Origin: Sipunculus nudus
Lineage: Eukaryota; Annelida; Sipuncula; Golfingiida; Sipunculidae
DNA length: 64,000 nt
Assembly (NCBI GenBank): GCA_026874595.1
Contig: CM049306.1
Coordinates: 3,304,019-3,368,018, forward strand
Reading direction: 5' to 3'
Shown here: one piece after another, positions 24,096 through 36,410 of the stretch
Layout of the letters: every line of letters starts with the position of its first letter
Numbering within the stretch: the first letter of the stretch is position 1
The notes under the pieces: generated by a model
Database searches by the model: none
Told to the model about the DNA's origin: nothing
Seen by the model: only the letters and a program-made list of their open reading frames with translations
Program-made: the position numbers and the translations under genes

Positions 24096-25217
24096 ATGAG
24101 GCTGTCACTAAGAGCTTTGTATCACATCTTATATTTGACGCTGTTCGCCAGCACGTATGTTTCAGGGAGATTACATGTACAAAGTTTTGATGCATTCCAA
24201 GCAGCTTTCAAAAATACCACCCTGCAAAAAATGGCCATAGATGAACAAACAGGGAACGTCTACGTCGGAGCTCTCAACTATTTGTTTATGTTCGATGAAA
24301 ATCTCAACAGCAACACCATGAGAACAACTGAAGTGCATTTCTGTAAAGTTCGTTCTTATCCCTGTCCCTGGCAAGCCCGCCAAAACAACAGCGCTAAAGT
24401 GCTGGCGATTGACAAACAGAAGACTTTTCTTTTATTCTGCGGAAGTATTCTTAATGGATTGTGCAGTGTGTATTCGCTGAGAAATCTAAGTAGGATTGGT
24501 GACATGGATCGTAACAGGAAAGTGAATTTTGTCGGGGGGAAAAGTGACGTAGTTGCATTTTTTGGTGCAGGACCCAAAGTTTCTTCTGGTTTATCTGTGT
24601 TATACGTGGCCCGTTCCGCTAACGGAAGGAGGACCGTTAACTCCCAGTTCACCGTGTCCAGTCGATATGTTAAAGCCGATAAGAAACCTAGTAATAAATA
24701 TAACATACACTATTTAAGTGAAAACAGCACATTGCAACTCTACAGTGGAATACATATAACCCCGTCAGTGAGAAGTCGTTATGTGTACGGATTTGAGCAC
24801 GGCGGCTTTACTTATTATATCAGTTTGCAGCAAATATACGCTGTGGAAACCAGGCTGGTCCGAGTCTGTCAAAATGACCCTGGATATTACTCGTACACAG
24901 AAATCCAGCTCGCTTGTCAGAATTATTACAATAAAGATCAGTTCTATAACATCGCCCAAACGGCGTATCTGGGGCCGATTGGACGGGAATTCGCCCGCCG
25001 GTATAAGCTCGATGAGGACGATGACGTATTGTACGTCACCTTTATGAACAGTTACCCGTTAGGGTTTGAGGTGGACCGCAGTAAGGGGGCGGCGGTCTGC
25101 CTGTACCCCATGTCCATCATCCGGCGGGCGTTCACGGACGCTCAGAGAGACTGTTATGAGGGGTACGGCAGCATCCTATCATCGGTCAGTCACGAGTCCC
25201 CGCCCTGCCAGCGACAG
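24096..25217 (+). CDS. Plexin (A-like), first coding exon: signal peptide and most of Sema domain
   Basis: Plexins are single-pass cell-surface receptors for semaphorins that control axon guidance and cell migration through a cytoplasmic Ras/Rap GAP. From the ATG at 24096 this exon encodes 374 residues. Residues 1-24 form a hydrophobic signal peptide ending TYVSG. From about residue 30 comes a Sema beta-propeller. Landmarks are GNVYVGALNYLFMFD (strand/blade motif), the paired cysteines FCKVRSYPCPW and FCGSILNGLCS, RVCQNDPGYYSYTEIQLAC (the family's CxDDPxxYSYxExxxxC region), AYLGPIGREFARRYKLDEDD (matching AYLxxPGxxLAxxLGLxEDE), AAVCLYPM and DCYEGYGS. Four N-glycosylation sequons (NTT, NNS, NLS, NST) suit an ectodomain. 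The exon ends at CAG|GTAGAA after PPCQRQ, phase 0; reading on to a stop at 25307 is intronic. ATG 24096 is preferred because it gives a canonical signal peptide; an N-terminal extension by upstream splicing is possible. An A-type plexin is favoured over B. Confidence 0.92.
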
Positions 25218-26586
25218 GTAGAAGATTTGAATTTTATTCTACACGGGCCCCGTGGAATTATCACTTCACAAATCTTAACGATTCCTAGGCTTCCCAGCCA
25301 ACCTTAAAATCAGGGAAAATATGGAAAATGGGTTTAGTTTTTTTTTAGTACAGGAAAAGTTGGGGAAGTTTAGAAAAATGACACAGATCAATAAAAGGAC
25401 TGGGAATGTTATTGTTCAAAAAGAAAGGGTGGCCAGGATCTTATATATTGTCTGGTGCCACTGGATAATTCAATCGTTGTTTAGTGGCTTTGTGTTATAT
25501 TGTAATACATAGGAGTGTCGCCCGTCTACCATAACCACTGCAACTACTTCTCATACCAACACCAACATGTGTTAACTTTTACGAGGCGGAAATAATTACC
25601 CTTAAACATTTTGTTTTCATTACATGCTGGGAACCATGTGTACGTGCACATTTTGAAGAGTTGATACAAATAAATACCTTTATTTTATTATAATATCTTA
25701 ATCCTAATTGATAAAAAAATGACAAAATGAAGAGCTGATCTTCTACGGTGCACTATCTCTGTGCATGTTAATTTTGGATGCATTTTTAAAAAGCCCAAGA
25801 CTGCTGAAAAATAAGCAAATGTATATTTAATTGTTCTCATTTCTGGTTTGAGAATTTAATCCCATCAAGAACCTGTGTATGAATATCATTTATGATTGGT
25901 TATTTTTAATTGAACTAAATGACATCAGATTAACTGTGTACATAGTTGTGCACTCCATACACATGTAAAAATCTGGAGAGCTGTATATTTTTACTTCGCT
26001 TTGATCAGCTCACTGGACCTAAATTCACATCTTCTCATCTGATAAAAAGTCATCACTGCTGTAGTCATTGAAGGACTGCGGAGGGACAGATTTATGGAGT
26101 CCCCCACCACAGTCTAATTAATGATGCCTTCCTATTCCAGAAGTTATCACTTCTTCCAAATATAAAAAAGTCAGTGTAGCCAGCCGCTTGACTGGGGGTA
26201 TAGGTTGATACCAACACTGGTTAATCATGCCCTAATCAGGGCAAGTTACTTCATGTACAGATTTATGGTCTTACAGGGACTCTTTAGGGACAGCTTGATG
26301 GTCCTACAAGGACTCCTTAAGGAGCCAGTTTTTTACTTTGTCAGGGTAAGATTTAAACAACCAGTGCCTCTATAAAACATGAGTTTACATGAGTTTACAC
26401 AGCAAAGTGAAAGTGTACAAGTCATTTGTAAAATATAAGTAAAAAGGTATCACAGAAAAAACTGATTCTGTAAAGCAGCATAGAGAGAATGCTCTTTTCA
26501 TGTGTAACTATTCCCCGTTCAACATCATTTTGACCGATTTTGGATTATTTTGGCTGATTTTCTTCTATTTATCCTTCACGACACAG
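25218..26586 (+). other. Plexin intron 1
   Basis: A 1369-bp intron running from GTAGAA to the acceptor TTATCCTTCACGACACAG. It is AT-rich and unique-looking, with no repeats or other genes seen. Confidence 0.85.
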
Positions 26587-26790
26587 CCATCGGTGATGAC
26601 ACAGCTGGATGACAATTTTTGTGGGAATGAGCAGAACCAAGGTATACAGGGCCGCTTTCCCGTCCAGACAACAGCGAACTGGACGTCTGACCACATCAAA
26701 CACAACTACAGCATTACTGCCCTGCGCGTCACCTTGTATAAAGGGAAAACCATCTTACTTGCTGGGACAGACAATGGAAAACTCCTCAAG
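26587..26790 (+). CDS. Plexin, second coding exon (Sema domain continued)
   Basis: The 204-bp exon gives 68 residues and joins exon 1 in phase 0. It starts PSVMTQLDDNFCGNEQNQ. The LDDNFCGxxxNQ stretch is the counterpart of the IDDDFCGxxxNQPLGG segment of plexin A proteins, which is the main reason for the A-type call. It continues through TALRVTLYKGKTILLAGTDN and ends GKLLK before GTAGGT, matching the VVFAGTxSGRIxKI blade. The acceptor lies after a pyrimidine-rich stretch ending ACACAG at 26586. An alternative AG at 26602 would remove five residues. Confidence 0.9.
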
Positions 26791-26871
26791 GTAGGTCACA
26801 TAGGTCACGCTCATGAATATGCATGTCTGCTGAATGTTCAAAATCACATTTTTAGGGCCTCTTTTACTTTG

Positions 26872-27013
26872 TTAATTAGGTATTGGATCTGTAACACATT
26901 AGGTATTGGATCTGTAATGCATTGGGTATTGGATCTGTAATGCATTGGGTATTGGATCTGTAATGCATTGGGTATTGGATCTGTAATGCATTGGGTATTG
27001 GATCTGTAATGCA
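26872..27013. repeat. 23-bp tandem repeat, about 6 copies
   Basis: ATTGGGTATTGGATCTGTAA plus TGC is repeated. The first copies are slightly diverged. The array lies about 80 bp after the exon 2 donor. Confidence 0.95.
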
Positions 27014-27336
27014 CACTGCTAACTTTAAAATGCAAGATTCTATCAAATCCTTATGCAACATGATGAACTTGACTGCCAGCACAATAGCAAAGTCAAGGCA
27101 ATAGCAAATATATAAATTTTCAGGCTGTCTTGATGCATGGTTTTTCCTGATGTGTGTAATATTCCTTGAAAGGTTTACACAGGATTCCTTATTACCGTAT
27201 ATATATATGTTGATTTTCTTCCGAAAGTGCTGCATAAAGAAATCTACGGCTTAGATAACATAGACGTTTATGTTCTTGCTAAAGGGATGTCCACACACTG
27301 CTACCACCAGAACAGTTTAAACCCTGCCCCATTTAG

Positions 27337-27354
27337 AGAGAGAGAGAGAGAGAG
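27337..27354. repeat. (GA)n microsatellite
   Basis: About nine GA dinucleotides. Confidence 0.9.
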
Positions 27355-28132
27355 TAAAAGAGGGATGGAGACGGCATTTTTTTCAAATAATGTATTAAGA
27401 CTTTAGAATTTGTATAATTTATTGATTTTGTGCAGAGCACTCAGGCAGATGTGTAGGTTTAAACCTATTCATCACAGTAAAAAAGGCATATCCAAAAAAA
27501 AATCAGCTTCCAGGTTTGGCAGATGTTTCCTTCTGTATGCTGTTTTAATTCCTGAGTGTATTAAGTATGTTTTACATATGCCTGGGTACAAACACCCTGA
27601 TCTGAGCATTTATTTTAAGAAATACCACACAAAAGTTTTTATTGATAATTATGTGTATGAGATCTTAGCTGTCAAATAATTTCTGCAAATAACAAGAAGA
27701 TGTCAGTGAGTTATATACAAAACCTCCAAAGAAGGCCAACCAAGGCCTAGTTGAAGGTCAAAACACACTGTCACAGTGCTTGTCCAGAAGCTTGAAAAAT
27801 CACTGGCACTAAAAACCCAATTGCAGGTGGCATGCGGGATGGGATATCAATCACTCGCTAGCCATTTCTGCCACTTTAACAAGTGCTTCCTGCCGAGGAT
27901 ATCCTGAATGTGACATCATTTTACTGGCTCAGAGCTCCGGAACAAGTCATGATCATTCATTGGAGTGAAGTACAGTGTTACATAAGCTTTCAGGATTATA
28001 AACAAGTGAAAATCACATTTCATTGTTTCATTATTTACTGTCCATATTATATATCTATGTTATCTCACCATCATTCTGCAGAGTGCACAACTAAACCAGA
28101 CAAGATGACTCTCTGTGACAAATTTATCCAAG

Positions 28133-29270
28133 TGATGTTTGCACCAAGTGTACTTGGTGATGTTTGTGCCACCTGTACTCACTACCTGTACTCAAGTGGT
28201 TTATACCATCTGTACTCACCACCTGTACTCAGGTGATGTTTGTGCCACCTGTACTCAGGGGATGTTGGTGCCACCTGTACTCACCACCTGTACTCAGGTG
28301 ATGATTATACAACCTATACTCACCACCTGTACTCAGGTGATGTTTATAAAATCTGTACTCACCACCTGTACTCAGGTGATGTTTATAAAATCTGTACTCA
28401 CCACCTGTACTCAGGTGATGTTTATAAAATCTGTACTCACCACCTGTACTCAGGTGATGTTTGTGCCACCTGTACTCACCACCTGTACTCAGGTGATGTT
28501 GGTGCCACCTGTACTCACCACCTGTACTTAGAAGATTGTACAACCTTTACTCACCACCTGTACTCAGGTGATGTTTATAAAATCTGTACTCACCACCTGT
28601 ACTCAGGTGATGTTTGTACCACCTGTACTCACCACCTGTACTCAGGTGATGATTATACAACCTATACTCACCACCTGTACTGAGGTGATGTTTATAAAAT
28701 CTGTACTCACCACCTGTACTCAGGTGATGTTTATAAAATCTGTACTCACCACCTGTACTCAGGTGATGTTTATAAAATCTGTACTCACCACCTGTACTCA
28801 GGTGATGTTTGTGCCACCTGTACTCACCACCTGTACTCAGGTGATGTTGGTGCCACCTGTACTCACCACCTGTACTTAGAAGATTGTACAACCTTTACTC
28901 ACCACCTGTACTCAGGTGATGTTTATAAAATCTGTACTCACCACCTGTACTCAGGTGATGTTTGTACCACCTGTACTCACCACCTGTACTCAGGTGATGT
29001 TTGTGCCACCTGTACTCACCACCTGTACTCAGGTGATGTTTGTGCCACCTGTACTCAGGTGATGTTGGTGCCACCTGTTCTCACCTCCTGTACTTAGGAG
29101 ATTGTACAACCTATACTCACCACCTGTACTCAGGTGATGTTTATAAAATCTGTAATCACCACCTGTACTCAGTTGATGTTTGTGCCACCTGTACTCACCA
29201 CCTGAACTCAGGTGATGTTTATACAATGTACTCACCACCTGTACTCAGATGATGTTTAAATTACCTGTCC
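28133..29270. repeat. 39-bp tandem repeat with paired E-boxes, about 28 copies
   Basis: Most units contain CACCTGTACTCAGGTG, an inverted pair of CAGGTG E-boxes 4 bp apart, followed by ATGTTT and a variable 12-bp segment (ATAAAATCTGTA, GTGCCACCTGTA or ATACAACCTATA types). The order of segment types repeats with a 348-bp period: the rare TGTACTTAGA variant occurs at 28523 and 28871. The 13-codon unit keeps frames open on both strands; I do not take these as genes. Confidence 0.95.
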
Positions 29271-29333
29271 TCAAGTGATGTTTGTACCATCTGCATTCCC
29301 TGGGGTGACTATTCAATGTGTCAAAGGTACATT

Positions 29334-31222
29334 TTTAGCTCAGCTGACTATAAGTCATCTGAGCTATAGTCGTGGTCCTTTGTCCGTCGTCTGTCTGGCC
29401 ATCCGGCCGGCCGTCCGTTAACAGGGCACGTTTTAAAACCGTTGGACCTAAGAATCCAAAATTCTGCATACCATTAGATGTCCCCAAAATCTCCTACCAT
29501 ACTGAAAATTGGGTCATTAGAACTTCGTTCCTTCGAGATATTAAGGAAAAACCTCCGTTTTCCATAAAAAAGCAATTGTTACACTTCAAGTCTGCCTAAT
29601 ATCAAAACCACTGATCTGTTTTTGATCATATTTAGTATTCATATTCTTCCATACATTTTCTGTGCACATACCAAAAATTAAGTCAGTATTGGGTATTATT
29701 TTGAAGTTATAGGCCCAAATATAATGCAATTTTTTAAAAATCAGGAAATATATTTGCTCACTTAACATGAGAATTGCTGAAGCTGAAGACTTTTTTCAGG
29801 AATATAACTTTATTTAATCAAGATTCAATTGTTTGCCCAAAATTAGATCTGAATTTTGCAAATTTTTCAAGTTATTAGCATAAATAAAAAATTAATACCT
29901 TAAATTTTGTCCAACTTTGTCAGTGGCACGTTTTTTCCCTGTAAGCACTGTTGATTTAATTTTCACAGCATATATACATAAGGATTTAATCTTTTAAAAT
30001 CTAAAATTTCAAAGTAATAGTTTGAAAAGAGTAGCTTGTATTCAAGTTTTCATACACCATGTCAAGTGTTGTTTATATCTGGCCCACCTAGTAGTACAGC
30101 CTTCACTTGCATTATGTAACCCACCCCAGGCAGCTTGCCTTGACCCAGCTTGGCCACTACTAGCAGGCTTCTCCTCTGCCCTGCACTCAACCCTCCCCCC
30201 CCCAGCTGGTGCATAAACTAGATGAATGTTATTATTTTCTGTATTTTATTTTATTCTTGGACATGCTACATTTTAGATTTTGTATTGTACCACCAGGGTT
30301 ACAATGATTAAAGTGCACATTTAATTGTGTCCACAAAGTGATGTATTGCTATGAAAGTATGGATGTTCATCAGATAAGTAATGCTTTACTTCAGAAGAGT
30401 AAAACTTCACCAGGTGTGAAATTGACTATTAATTCCAGTTATTAATTATAGCTGAGATTGTAATTAGCATAATGATATTGTTTGTCCCTCATTCAACCAA
30501 CAGTGTGTGTACTTTATTTGAAAAGATGTTTTTATTTTATCAAATTTACTGAATCTTTTATTTTATTTCGGTGAATAAAATAAAGCTTGTCCTGAAAACT
30601 CCAATGTGCAAAACTTTTTAATAGGAATTCAAGGAATAATTTTGTAGATGCCATGTTGTGGCATTATTTTCTTTTACATTCAGTTTAAACATTTGATTTA
30701 AAAATAATAATATATATGTGTATGCATAATATGACCCAATGTGGGCTACAATCTGGATATATAATGATTGCAACTTAGAATTCTAATATTTTAACTTATA
30801 TTTTCACTTTTATATTACAAATTTATAACACTTGTAAATAAAAAAAATGAATCAGATAAAAACTATTAATGAAAAAAGTGGATATGCTAAAAAAATAGGC
30901 TTATATATAAACTTAAATGCATTATTCCTTTGAAAGTGAAATGAAGGTATTAGTCCATTCTGTCCACCTGCCTGTCCATCTGTAAATTTTTCATATGCAT
31001 CACAGTATCTCAAAACTTTTACTGTTTTTCTTCATGACAGTCTTGTCAGAGTATTAGTTTGCAATCATATATTGAGAACTTTACTATAACCAAGTAGGAG
31101 GGCCCTTTCCTCTTAGCTTGTCATATGCTTATATAAATATAAAACATTACAATAGAATATTTTTCATATTTTGCATTTGCAAAAATTTCAAACTTCTGTC
31201 GTGACCCATGGGTCCTTTGTTT
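29334..31222. mobile_element. Dispersed repeat element beginning AGCTCAG hairpin
   Basis: It starts with a hairpin at 29337-29365 (AGCTCAGCTGACT paired with AGTCATCTGAGCT around ATA, one mismatch), followed by a CCGTC/CCGGCC-rich stretch (29385-29420). A matching-looking terminus, CGTGACCCATGGGTCCTTTG, occurs at 31199-31220. A better-preserved one, CAGCTGAGCGCCGTGACCCA continuing TGGGTCCC, lies at 31747-31779. The right end is therefore uncertain, and two elements may be nested. No transposase or RT is visible. The layout resembles high-copy elements common in bivalve introns; that comparison is from general knowledge. Confidence 0.45.
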
Positions 31223-32957
31223 ATATTCTGGATTCATGGTGCAAATACTTTGCAAATGTATATGAATATGAATATGAATATGTACTCCATTATAAAATTT
31301 CTTGCATAAGAATGGGAATTCAGGTAAAAATGAAAGTATTTGAATACCAGTGCAAATACTTTCAAAATGTATTCATGAATGCATATATTCTATAATATTA
31401 TTTTAATAATTAGTTCAGTTAGATTTTATTAAAAAAATCATATGATTGTCTTATTATTTTTAATAAAAATTATATTGGCACAATATTTGTTATTAAATTT
31501 TAATAAATAGTTAAACTCTTTTATTATATGTGCTGCTTATAAGTTATATGGCCAAGTCAAAATCTGTGTGACAATAGCACCCCACTTAATAAAATAAATG
31601 AAATCAATCCTCTTCCCTGTCTCCAAAAATACTATCAAAATCATACATAAGCTAAACACCAACAACTCATAATAAAGCTTATATTTATTACCACACAAAA
31701 CCAGCATATGCCTGTTTCCCAAATCATATTTTTTATCCTATATAACAGCTGAGCGCCGTGACCCATGGGTCCCTTGTTTCCTGTTGTTCCATACTTATTT
31801 TTAAAAAATGTTCTGAAAACACAGTTTTTTCTCTCTGATTCTAGGAAGATCATGTACATGTATATTTTAACAGGATCTTTTGTTAATTTGTGTATTCTTT
31901 AATGTTGAGTTGGCTACAATGATTTTCAAGTTATTTAAAGTATTTACAATTATTGCATTGCCATTTTCTTAACCAAGTCAGACAAGTAGCATATTCCTTT
32001 TTCATGAACTTTTTTAAAAACCTTATATGGTGTATAGACATTAGATACATAAAGTTAGAACATATGCCTAATATTAAATCAGCTTTCATTACTTTGTAGA
32101 TGCAACTTTGTAGTTGCAATTTTTTCACTATGGTTGTCATGACAACATGTAGACTTCATCACATATTAACTCAAATATAATTTATGAGATATAATGCAAC
32201 ACCACTTACTGTCATTATTTGTACATGTAGACATAGATATCTAGGTGGGGAAATACCAGTTTTTAAGGAATCTGTAAGCAGAGTCACAGAGAATACCTAT
32301 CATTGACAGTTACAGACTGTGACTTTGTATCAGAGTCAGTTATTTAATACACAAAATAGAATTCATTAGACTGGCTGGTGTTGACATGAAGCAGCATATT
32401 GGAGGGTTGTTGGGATGGCCACATGGTTCAAGATCAAATGGTCTTCATCCTTGTGGCCATGTTTTATGGTGTGTGATCAGTGTTTGTTTCATAGCCCCAT
32501 GGGGACCCTTGCCTGATGTGCTTGACAGGACAAATTGAATTTATATGAAGGATGAGCAGCAACTGTTTAGGCCATTACTGAGCAATATCAGGGCTGGTAA
32601 CTTAGAATACAGGGGTCCACACCATTATAGTAGTAGTGAATGTGTTTGGAAGAAAAGGTAATCTGTAAAGACAGACTCTCTGGAAAAAGCATATGTTAAA
32701 CTAAATTATTTAGTTTTTGTAAAAATTTTAGAATACACAATTTTCTGCAGGAGGGGTTTTAGTAGAAAGAAAGAGATTCCTAATACTGAGTCATAGGACT
32801 GGCTGGTTCTTGTAACCACACAGATAACTATCAATGCTAAAAAAGGAAATTCAGTTACACTATTAGATAATTTAATTATTACTTTAACATGTATATAGTG
32901 TGAAATTATACTAATAGTATTGTTAGAAGAAGAATGAGGTTGCATGAACAAAAATAG

Positions 32958-33832
32958 CCAGGATCAGCTGCCAGATATACAGCTGTATCTTCTACAGTCT
33001 GTTTCCGCAGCTGATATACAGCTGTGTCTTCTACAGTCTGTTTACTGAGCTGATATACAGCTGTATCTTCTACAGTCTGTTTCCTGAGCTGATATACAGC
33101 TGCATCTTCTACAGTCTGTTTCCTGAGCTGATATACAGCTGTATCTTCTACAGTCTGTGTACTGAGCTGATAAACAGCTGTATCTTCTACAGTATTTACT
33201 GAACTGATATACAGCTGTATCTTCTACAGTCTGTTTCCTGAGCTGATATACAGCTGCATCTTCTACAGTCTGTTTCCTGAGCTGATATACAGCTGTATCT
33301 TCTACAGTCTCTTTCCTGAGCTGATATACAGCTGTATCTCCTACAGTCTCTTTCCTGAGCTGATATACAGCTGTATCTCCTACAGTCTCTTTCCTGAGCT
33401 GATATACAGCTGTATCTCCTACAGTCTCTTTCCTGAGCTGATATACAGCTGTATCTTCTACAGTCTATTTCCTGAGCTGATATACAGCTGTATCTTCTAC
33501 AGTCTGTTTCCTGAGCTGATATACAGCTGTATCTTCTACTGTGTGTTAACTGAGCTGATATACAGCTGTATCTTCTACGGTCTGTTTCCTGAGCTGATAT
33601 ACAGCTGTATCTTCTACAGTCTGTTTCCTGAGCTGATATACAGCTGTATCTTCTACGGTCTGTTAACTGAGCTGATATACAGCTGTATCTTCTACGGTCT
33701 GTTAACTGAGCTTATATACAGCTGTATCTTCTGTGGTCTGTTTACTGAGCTGATATACAGCTGTATCTTCTACAGTCTGTTTACTGAGCTGATTTACAGC
33801 TGTTTCTTCTACAGTCTGTTTACTGAGCCTTT
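32958..33832. repeat. 39-bp tandem repeat, about 22 copies, ATACAGCTGTAT core
   Basis: The unit contains GAGCTGATATACAGCTGTAT plus CTTCTACAGTCTGTTTCCT. The 12-bp perfect palindrome ATACAGCTGTAT includes a CAGCTG E-box. Copies vary at TCTGTTTCC/TCTGTTTAC/TCTCTTTCC. The plus-frame ORF at 33543-33899 is an artefact of the 13-codon period. Confidence 0.95.
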
Positions 33833-36085
33833 GGATCCCATCTTCTCTGGTGAGGTTTATGATATAAACTTCATGTCAACAATGTTCAGTGACAATTAAG
33901 TGTGAGTGCTCAAGTGTATTAAATTTTACACATACAGGTAGGGATTTTTTGAGAACTGACAGATTTATCTCATTCACAAGTGTATATACTTTCAGTCTTT
34001 GACAATTTCTGTTAATTCATCCTTGTATGTCACAACATAGTGAAGCCTTTAATAGAAAGTCTTCATGTTTATTTTTTTCTTTCACTGATTTTTATTTTAT
34101 GGCCCCTCTGGTCCTTGAGTAGATGGTAGGTTGCTTTGTTGTCACAGTGACACATGGTTGCCGAGGGTGAGTTGGTGGGAAGTCCCAGCATAAACAGAGG
34201 AAGTCAGGGTTCACTTACAGACGGATGGCTGATGCTGTTGTAGGGATGAGCACTTGTTTAGGGATAAATGTTGGGATGGGGATGTGACACATCTGTTCTT
34301 TGTGTCCTCTTACTTCCCCGTCTGCCAGGGTAAGATAACGGTGACACAGACCCAACACCATCAAAGTCCTCTCAACATCAGAGGAGTAGAAAGCATCTGA
34401 CCAGGATAATCAGGATGAACTGGATCATGACCCCAACATTGTTTGTGATATGTAAACAACAGATCGATTTATATATAATAAAAGCATCTTGCAGAATATA
34501 TTGTATGCATCATATAAAGAAGTCTTAAGGAACAGAAAGAAATGCATCTCACCTGGGATAATCTAGATGAAGCAGACAACTTTGTATGCAATGTATAATG
34601 AAATCTTAAAAGGAACAGAGAGAGGTTTATATAAAAAAGCATCTCACAATCTCTCCATCCTGAGTGAGATTTTATTGTAAAATAACATGAAAGAGTAGTC
34701 ATTTCCAGAAACAGAGTAAAGTTAAAAATAAACACATTTGACCAGTCTGTGGAGATGTTGTGTGGATGTTTAAAACAGATATTACTTTCTCACATATCCT
34801 GACTGGCAAGCAGTGACAGGGCTGGACTGGGAAGCTACCTCAGGCGGGATGTAGATGTAACAACTACACAGTCTGTTCAGATCTTCACTCCTCAATATGT
34901 ACATTATTATGCATCTTAACAAGGAAATCAAGATTTATTTTATATGCTGGTACATTGTACAACAGAAAAAAAGTACAATTTATTTTTCATTTATTTTATC
35001 AAAAGAAAATGAAAGTATCATAATAAATAGTACCAAGAACGATGTTAATAACCATCATGACACCATCTAAACCGTTTTTGAACCTCACAGCCCTACAATC
35101 TGTTGGTAATTTAATTATGGTAACTACAGTGAAACTGCAAACAGTCCCATGTAATAGAATCTCAGACTGTATTTGAAAAGGAACATTGTTCATAAGCGAG
35201 TTAAAATTGATTGAAACTAATTTGATTTAATTAAGTGCACAGATTTTAATCAGCTGGCCTGGTATGACAGGGGATAATGATCTATTACTGTCCAGTTACT
35301 TATAAAACAGCATGAAATGCAGCTTTGTTTTGTTTTATTTATTGTTAGGGCTTTATATACAAAATTTCTGCATTATTATCTCACTTTATCAGCAAAGCCA
35401 GGCTTCCAAGAACAAAAGGGATTTATGTTCCAAACATGGTGATCTCCAATTTGATCTACTTAAATTTAGATTTAAAATATTTTTCCTTTTTAATTTAAAT
35501 AAAATTTTAGATTATTTACATTTTTTAAACATTATAATTAATTAAATTAAAATAAATTCCAGGTGAATGAAGACTTTTGTTCAGGTAATTTGAGTCCACC
35601 AAGCATTGTTGATAAATGGAACTGATAGTGTGTGTGCTGAGATTCAGGATATTTTCTGGTTGTGTGTGTCCCTGAGCTGGTCCCCTGGGGTTTGTGGTGT
35701 GTTGTGACATACCAGCTGGGAGCTCCCCTGTCTACACAGAATCACACACTTGTACAATAATGTCCAGCACCTCATCTGATACCTACACAACAGCTGGTCA
35801 GCGGTCAGCAGTCCTACACCCACCACAGGTGGTTCAGACTGGGCTGGTATAGACTGGACCTTGACCAGTGCTGCTATCATAAATTGTGTTAAACATCAGC
35901 TTTTATTTCCAGGAACCTGGCATCATCTTACTGTGTTCTTCATCCAGTGTCATCGACATCATGTTCATGTGTCACTGTTTGATACCTGTAGTGATGTCAG
36001 TATGATAACATTGTATAATTATCCCTGTCTCAGTGGAGGGGGGAGGGGGATATAGTGATCAGTTCTGCCTGTATAAACAATTTCT

Positions 36086-36410
36086 ATGGGATGCAGTATC
36101 TCAAAAATGGTTACTATGATCTACCACTAATAATTAGGTAGATGTATCTTATGGGTGTCCTGGCCTGAGTAGGTTTTGGTCACACATGAATGATTTTTTA
36201 TGAAACTTCATATTCCAAATTATACACATTTCATGTGCCTTACAGTATCTAAAACAATATTTACTCAAACACACTTTTATTTTACAAGTGTATCCTCTTT
36301 ATCCTCTAACCTGATCAGGTTATGGTCACATCTGAATGATTTAAAAAAAAATTATGATTGTTTCAGGTTTAGACTTCATATGTGATGCAATACCTCAAAA
36401 AGGGCACTTG
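36086..36410. repeat. Degenerate ~146-bp repeat, about 2.2 copies
   Basis: GATGCAGTATCTCAAAAATG at about 36090 recurs degenerately at about 36236 and 36383. GGTTTTGGTCACACATGAAT at about 36173 recurs as GGTTATGGTCACATCTGAAT at about 36319. The period is near 146 bp, close to the core period of the Helentron-like elements, but the sequence is different. Confidence 0.65.

Noticed and set aside
25218-25307. Plexin coding sequence continuing to the stop at 25307
   Set aside because: Similarity to plexins stops at PPCQRQ exactly where CAG|GTAGAA forms a donor. The next exon resumes in phase with LDDNFCG.
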